From Trametopsis cervina (taxonomy: Eukaryota > Basidiomycota > Agaricomycetes > Polyporales > Irpicaceae): DNA of 64,000 nucleotides. The translations under genes were made by a program, and so were the position numbers. A model generated the notes under the pieces. That model worked only from the letters and a program-made list of their open reading frames with translations, was not told where the DNA came from and did not search any database. The DNA lies in contig MU278353.1 in the NCBI GenBank assembly GCA_022385755.1, forward strand, positions 1,077,000 through 1,140,999. The letters are read 5' to 3'. Below are positions 57,966 to 64,000 of the stretch, piece by piece (position 1 is the first letter of the stretch; each line of letters begins with the position of its first letter).

Positions 57966-60900
57966 ATGCAAGCCCAGGCCACAAGAGTAGACCAGACTCA
58001 GGTTTGTAAATCATATAAAAATAACAACCACCTCTTGATTTGCTCCCACCAGAACGTCTTGACGGCGCAGCAGAGTCTGCAGTCCATACAGACGCTGCTT
58101 CGCGCAGGGCTGGGGTGCATCACCTATCTCAGGTGAGCCAAATAATCCACCGTGTCGTATGCTCCTTGACACTGGCCCAAGAAATCTCCTGCCCGCGGAC
58201 AATTTTTCAGAAAGTAAAGGTCTCATTTTACTTAGTCTGCGTCCCGCTGACCCCATCTTCAGGCTATCTAACGTCAGCTAGTGCTGAAACTCAACCCGCA
58301 ACTCCTTCGTACGGCGGCTCATTTGCTAGTGATAGCTCCAAGCGCAACGTGAGCGGTTTCAAGATTATGACTGTCGCGCGTGGCTATACCGAAGAAGCCG
58401 ATAAGTTACTGGATTATCTGGTATGCGACTATATGCAAGAGAGGAGGACTGATTCTCATGTTCTTTCCACACTCAGGAAAACGGCATTTTTGATGCTTTA
58501 CAGAAACAATACTTGCGCAGCTTCATATTCGCGATATACCTCGTAAGTGCTCATATTCGCAGAATGTATGCACTCTTCATAGATCTCTGGGCAGGACAAT
58601 GATGATCCAAACAAGTAATGACGCATATATACGCATACATTCATGTCGCTGACCAGATGGCTATGGCTCGCAGCATTGTTGAAGCTTACACCTTCAATTT
58701 TCGAGTGAGTGCCTGATTTTTTTTCGCTTGTGCCGTCGTGATCAACAAGCTTTCAGTACTACAACATCCCTGGCACCAATATATCTGTGCCCGTCATGTC
58801 ACTTGGAGATGACCTCATGAAGCTGTCCATCTCAGGCGGCAAGAAGTCAGATCCGGTGACGGATGCGACCAAGAAGGGCAAGGTGCCTACATTAGGTGAA
58901 GTGAAACGTAGTCTGAAAGTTAGTCACCATCGCATGCTCCACTTGCGCCAAGTATCTGACCCATTTGTAGACTCTGATCAAGAACCTCATACAAGCCACG
59001 ACGCAGATGGACGCTCTACCAAGTAAGTGACTGCTTCCACTTTATAGGCGATAGTATATTCAGGCCTTGATAGGACGGCGTTATGCGACATTCAAGCTAT
59101 ATTACCATGACCATACCCCCGACGATTATGAGCCGCCCTACTTTCGAGCTGGGGACTCGAAGAAGGACAAATGGTTCTTTAGCACGCACAGTAAGGGAGA
59201 GATTCCTGAGAAATGTAGTGTGGGCGAAGTGCAGACCGGCTGGCATTCCGTCGACCTCCGCGTGGCATCCGTATCTGCGTATCTTCCCTCTGCTGAGGAC
59301 AACAACGCTCCGTTTCTGGGCACCACTATTGGCGGTCAAAACGTCATCCCACCAACTTTAAGCCCTTCAGAGGAATCTGCTCTACGTGCGCAGCAGAGTG
59401 AAGCTCAGCGGCAGGATGCCCTTGAAAGAAGGGTCGTCTGGGATGCCGAAGAAGGCTTAGGTGATGAGGATGCAGATGGCTCGGACGATGATGGTGGGCC
59501 CTTTAACTCAGATGTACCCGGTCTGGTGGTTCATTGCTCCTCTTTCACTAGGCGGACAGGCCGCGGCGATTTGGCGAGTCAATCCTACCGGCTTGGAATT
59601 CATCTCTCCTTTGGGTTTACGTGGTTCCGATGGGAGTATTATGCCCATCGCTTCACCCGAAAATCAGCCATGCGAGCTGCCAGCGACAGCAGATGCTCTT
59701 TTCGAAGGTGTAAAGGAGAACGTGCCACGTCATGTTGGGCAATTGGTGAGAAACTGCAATTGCTGTCATGCATTGACATTTGTCTCAAAGTATACACAGC
59801 AACTGCCTCTATGCAATTCTGGAGATCTCACGCAAACGCAACAGATCGACCAGACCCAAGTCGCTTCACTTTATTCCAAACCGGACCTTCCTTCCAGCTC
59901 CCCTCTGTCATCGCCCTCACCAACCACTCCGAAGGGCAACCTTCACCTGATCATCCCTGACTCTAGTATCCCTCAATCCGCATCTTTGGGCGCCCCTGAC
60001 TCGCCAACTACAGGCCCTGAAGAACAGGAAACCATTGATACGCAGATGCTGAAACGCGCTATTGCGGCCAGAAGAGGGACCTCGCTGGATGGCGACGCTG
60101 AGATGCTGGGTAAATGATATTCCAATTCTATCATAGTGTTGACACGAACCCTTGTCAGAGATGGAGACGCAGGTCCAACCCTGCCCTGACACACAAGATG
60201 ACCACGTTCAGCCGGCACCCCCGGGACAATTAACCTGCTCGACCAGGAGCTTGTCGGTATCGCAAATGGCGGTTCATAAGACATCAGGAGAAGACGATAA
60301 TACCGTGTCTGATTGCGAGTGCGGGGTTATTGTAAGTGCCTATATTGTTCTCTCAGTCCTATCTGCTCACAGTGCCTTAGACTGCTGATTGCGACGGCGT
60401 TATGTGCGATGACTGCAATAAATGGTTTCATATCTGGTGCGTCGCTATGCGCTCGCTTTTGATTCCCGCAATCTTAGCATCCATAGGTGCATGGGATACC
60501 ATTCTGCTGGAGCAACGAATCTACCCGACCATTTCATCTGCTTCGACTGTCGGGTCCGGGCTGACCAGAACTGGGATCTTATCATGGTCCATAATCTGCA
60601 TCCCCGGATGATGGAGAAATTCAAGGACTTGGCTCTATTCAGGTATGTTATGACCGCATCATACCACGGATCACTTTACGTATGTTCTACAGACGGGCAA
60701 TCAAGATCTGTGAAATCTCAAGTCCAGATAGTTTGTCGCTTTTCACAAAGTTACTTGGTCCGTGCTTATTAGTTCAGTGCTCCGCCTCATCCGCCTTACA
60801 TTGTAGTAGGATGTGAATCGCTTGTTTCCAATCAGTTATTCAAGCGACTTGAGAATGAAGGTCAGAATCCTCTCCAGCAAGTAAAGCGCTCGTAGTCTAC

Positions 60901-61542
60901 TACTGACACGCCGCAGGGTTTATCGCTCTACAGGCCGTCGAAACGGATGACCATAACTTGACGCAAACGAACACTCGCCGCCAAAAGAACAGGAACAGAT
61001 CAGGGAAACTATCAAACTCCCGACGAAAATCTGCTCAGAGATCGAAGTTCGGTTTTGTGCATTCCATGCTAAGAAGTCAAGAGTACAACGACTATTTTAC
61101 TCCCAACTCTGAAGCAGAAAAGCGCCTACTGGGACTCGCTGACCTGGTTTGTGCAGGAAAGCAGAATTCGTAGAAACTGCTAACGATGCCTATCCCAGAA
61201 CCCCAAAAAATCATTGCGTGACAACATCGTCCGCGAGGAAACCGATATGTATGACTCGAGCCGAGTTGCAGCTGTTGTACTGATACTGTGTTTCCTCGTT
61301 CTAGGGAGCAAGACGAAACGGAAAGTGGGCAGGCGAACGCCGGCGATAGGATCCCGCCTCTGAAACATCAACTTGGTGAAGAAGAATCTCAAACACAACC
61401 AGAGACACAGCTGGCTCCAGATTCTCAGGAAAGCGAGGCTGCGCATGACCTGAAGCGTAAGACTGCGGCTCCAAGCGAGGATGAACGTCGCATGAAGAAA
61501 GTCAAGATGTCTATTGGACCTACTGTTGATCTCGGCGACTAG
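57966..61542 (+). CDS. HOP1: Meiotic HORMA-domain axis protein Hop1 with PHD finger
   Basis: Hop1/HORMAD lines meiotic chromosome axes, promotes double-strand breaks and interhomolog repair, and is remodelled by Pch2. ATG 57966 gives MQAQATRVDQTQ, and after an intron QQSLQSIQTLLRAGLGCIT (HORMA start). HORMA continues with NVSGFKIMTVARGYTEEADK, LDYLENGIFDALQKQYLRSF, FAIYLDNDDPN, YTFNFQYYNIPGTNISVPVM, LIKNLIQATTQMDALPRRR, YATFKLYYHDHTPDDYEPPY and WHSVDLRVASVSAYLPS. A long acidic/Ser-rich linker follows. A PHD-like zinc finger comes next: CECGVITADCDGVMCDDCNK, WFHIWCMGY, FICFDCR (C-x-C, C-x2-C, H-x2-C, C-x2-C). Then a helical winged-helix-like block (RRAIKICEISSPDSLSLFT, SNQLFKRLENEGFI) and a basic C-terminus KKVKMSIGPTVDLGD, a possible closure motif. 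TAG is at 61542. About 15 exons. Confidence 0.92.
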
Positions 61543-62050
61543 GCATCTGCCTCTGGACTGTCTCTCTGTGACTGTACTTATTATGTCTCGATGCTGCGCT
61601 CTGCCCTGCCTCTGGTTCTAGCTGTGAAGTCTCGTATACTCTCTGCGCCAAGTCGCGAAATTATGTATTCTATGTTGCTCTCCGCGATAATCCTGTTGTA
61701 CCCCATAACTTCGCGATGACAAGCATGCATCTCTCAATATACGGATGTAACCCAAGGCAGCAATTATCGCACGACACAGCTGCTAAACGTCGAATCGGTT
61801 GGTCCATTTGGTTTGTCACCAATTGGAAACAAAGAGTACTGAGTACAGCCGCAGATATGCGAGGCAGGACTTATGGGCGGAACTCCCAAGGCGCGGGCTC
61901 AGATATGAAGTGTCTGCCATCGCATGCTACCTTGCTTTTTCTCTCCGTGTCACCAGCCGTTCGCTGATAATGAGTGCTACCATCTGCAACTATAGCTCGT
62001 ATTGTAACTTCATATCCGCGTCCTAGCATAGACACAGTAAGGCCAGTGAG

Positions 62051-62434
62051 CTATAGCAAGAGAATCGTGCGAGAATAGGCCCTGAACAATGCAGCCGAAT
62101 GGAACAGTCTCTCGCTTTGTTTTGGATTCATGCAACAGTTGACCACCGCAAAATAACGAGAAATAAGGAGAAATTCGAATGAGTGCACGAGCGAGTGTTC
62201 GTCAACCCACGGTCTCAACGCTAGCCTCGGAGTCCTCGGGTCGCATTCTCGACGAGACGCGGTTGCTGTTGTCGACCTTTGCTCCCTTAGTGTCTTCCAC
62301 GTGATTTCATTCAGCTTTTGCCAACGCATGTGCTCTCCCGCCTCCTCCATATTCATGAATCTCTGGGCGACGTATCCGTATCCTGCAGGCCAAATTCCTG
62401 GATCCACAAGTTTCCTCGCCACTGCCGTTCGCAA
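62051..62434 (-). other. Possible exon or decayed gene fragment (uncertain)
   Basis: A 127-codon frame with a plausible composition, including RKLVDPGIWPAGYGYVAQRF and MRWQKLNEITWKTLREQ, then SLVHSFEFLLISRYFAVVN. Its first residues could continue from a preceding frame at 62438-62653 through a splice, but no junction keeps phase by eye. Reported only so that it can be checked. No function assigned. Confidence 0.2.
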
Positions 62435-63704
62435 TGTCTATGAAACCAGTCCTTTTCTCTGCCATCGCGCCTTATAGGTGATGCATTTTAGCACTCGTCG
62501 TGGCGGATATGACTGCTGATCCAGTCTTCGTAGCTGACCACAGAGGGGGTGGATGACAGTCGATCCGACACCTGTCTCTGCTGATCTCCGGTTGCCAATG
62601 TTGAATAGATTGCTACTGCTGCTCCCAAACTCGCGTTTGACCAATTCGCGCACCGAATGAGTTACATATGGTGAGTTATCGACGGAAACAGTACAAACCC
62701 GTGAAACAATTAAATTGGCGTTTCTGGAGATAGCATGGGGCCAGGGCTAGAGGACTCTCTCGATGAAAGACGCGGTCTTCCACGCTGTCCGTAGCCCCAT
62801 GCCCATGTCAGTCGCTTCATACAAATACGCGCTTTACTACTGTAGGACTGATATTCAGGCAGCTCTTCTGAAGCGTATTTGCCAGAGTCTAGCAGGCTGT
62901 ACCTCTATGGCCACGCCTTGACTTGCCGCTCCCCACACAATGCGTCCCGAGGCGTGACTGACAGTCAAAAGATATTCTTGGGGAAGCCTTGCCGGCAGGC
63001 CTGATCTGAACTTGTACGCACAACATCGCTGCATGTTATCTGACTTGTCCTCAGCGTCACCAATCATCTCCTGACCTTCATGTCTTATCCTCGAACAAGC
63101 TTCCATCTGCAACTGCAGCGAGTACTCTGTCCCGTGGGTCCATCTCCACCTTCTGCAATGTAATGTCGCTCTGCAGGTGGGTACCGATGTAGGGAGGAAG
63201 AGTCGCACCAATAGCATTGAACAGCGCGCCGGTTGTTAAACTCTGTCATTCGCGGATCTTTGGCATAGAACGCTGATCGTTCGTCCCGCGGTGTGGGCAT
63301 AAATTCCAAGATTCCAGCAACGTGCCTGTTGATGCTCGGGCTACGGTGCATCTGCGCCTGCAGATAAGAACAAGCTCCGCTGCGGTGCTGCAATGATCGC
63401 TCTCTCATCCCCCCACGTATCACTCCCTCCCCTCCGCGACAGACAACGCTACCCTAGAAGTGGTAAACTTTTCGCCAGTGCTGACCCCATTTCTCTCCGT
63501 GGCTTCTGCATTGCCAGCCTTTACCATATTGTTTTCCACCTTTCAACAACTCAAACTACCACACGAATGGCTCTCAGGCGACCGATACGTTCTTTGAACC
63601 GTAGACTGTTTCAATATAAGCGCAGCTCCCGCCAAATCGTAGAGACATCCCGCAACAGAAAGGACAATTTTCTTGGTTCACAAACAAACCCGGTACACGT
63701 CCTC

Positions 63705-63716
63705 GATCACGTGATC
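63705..63716. promoter_or_regulatory. 12-bp palindrome GATCACGTGATC
   Basis: A perfect dyad centred on CACGTG, the core bound by bHLH factors such as Cbf1-type proteins. It is followed within ~10 bp by CTTGGACATG. No adjacent gene is known in this window, so its target is unclear. Confidence 0.35.
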
Positions 63717-64000
63717 CCTTGGACATGACACTACGTCTCTCGACACGTTGTCCTCTGGAACTGCAGCCCGCCTCTTCTCTCGTGGTGTGATCACCGTGTT
63801 TTGTCCGTAATCGTTAGACCAATGGATATTGGTGCAGGTAAGACTGCCACAAGGACTGCATTGAATAGCATGCATGCCGCTAGAGATGGATCTTCGATGC
63901 TCTCTAGCTGAAGGGCTATGCGTTAAGACTACACTATAGGCACGCGTGGGTTCTAAGGTTCTAGTCACGAGCCTTCTGCAGAGACGCTAGCTAATATATT

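Larger units (their letters stand above)
61543..64000. other. Right-end region without a supported gene
   Basis: About 2.4 kb. Open frames occur on the minus strand at 62051-62434, 62438-62653, 62855-63217 and 63085-63423, and on the plus strand at 63393-63728. None has a motif I recognise, none joins cleanly to another, and their amino-acid usage is not clearly coding. They may be pieces of an unrecognised multi-exon gene, a decayed gene or plain intergenic DNA. A 12-bp palindrome with CACGTG is at 63705-63716. Confidence 0.4.

Overview
The window is nuclear DNA of a filamentous basidiomycete, most likely an Agaricomycete (mushroom/bracket-fungus class). The evidence is: genes split by many short introns (about 50-60 nt, GT..AG); fungal core proteins throughout (Ski3, Mdm38/LETM1, Med27, Rpb3, ferrochelatase, Erg8, Tlg2, Nar1, Trs23, Hop1); and families typical of mushrooms (a GPI-tailed polysaccharide lyase 14, an F-box protein of the Agaricomycete type, and a tiny Cys-rich protein starting MC with a YxCGH-like core). 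I recognise no transposon, rRNA, tRNA or CRISPR. Gene spans below run from start codon to stop codon and include introns; junctions were read by eye.

Layout, left to right. 1-366 is the 3' end of an unknown + strand gene. 974-6063 (+) is SKI3. 6234-7651 (-) is a LETM1/Mdm38 protein. 8720-9888 (+) is MED27. 11013-12191 (+) is an atypical short-chain dehydrogenase. 12617-13580 (-) is a single C2H2 zinc-finger protein. 13861-15514 (-) is RPB3 of RNA polymerase II, carrying a long tryptophan-glycine tail. 16076-18697 (-) is a membrane-anchored coiled-coil protein. 19430-20933 (+) is ferrochelatase and 21588-23794 (+) is phosphomevalonate kinase. 24216-26400 (-) is an Avt2/SLC38-type amino-acid transporter. 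26767-28032 (+) is polysaccharide lyase 14. 28998-~30718 (-) is an F-box protein. 31347-33286 (-) is a membrane RING-H2 protein. 33809-~37328 (-) is a GTPBP1-type GTPase. 38163-45299 (+) is a DOCK-family Rho-GTPase exchange factor. 46423-49806 (-) is an EF-hand MscS channel. 50306-51799 (-) is the t-SNARE Tlg2. 52604-53094 (+) is a five-exon Cys-rich miniprotein. 53337-55387 (-) is NAR1. 55623-57067 (+) is a glutaminyl cyclase. 57258-57831 (-) is TRS23. 57966-61542 (+) is the meiotic axis protein HOP1. The last ~2.4 kb holds no gene I can support.

The genes are mostly unrelated housekeeping functions: RNA decay and transcription, haem, isoprenoid and Fe-S biosynthesis, trafficking, ion and amino-acid transport, cytoskeletal signalling, and meiosis. 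This is not a metabolic or defence cluster. Several neighbours are divergent over short gaps (TRS23/HOP1 134 bp, NAR1/glutaminyl cyclase 235 bp), which suggests shared promoters. From about 13.7 to 24 kb, coding and intergenic DNA is visibly richer in G and C than the flanks.

The most striking observation is the RPB3 C-terminal tail: 12 Trp at an almost regular 10-15-residue spacing, 9 of them in GW/WG dipeptides, resembling the Argonaute-hook tails of plant Pol V and RNAi scaffold proteins. Next are a 12-nt microexon in the Cys-rich gene, a SDR lacking the catalytic Tyr, a RING with a 72-residue internal insertion, and a perfect 22-bp palindrome in the LETM1/MED27 intergenic region.
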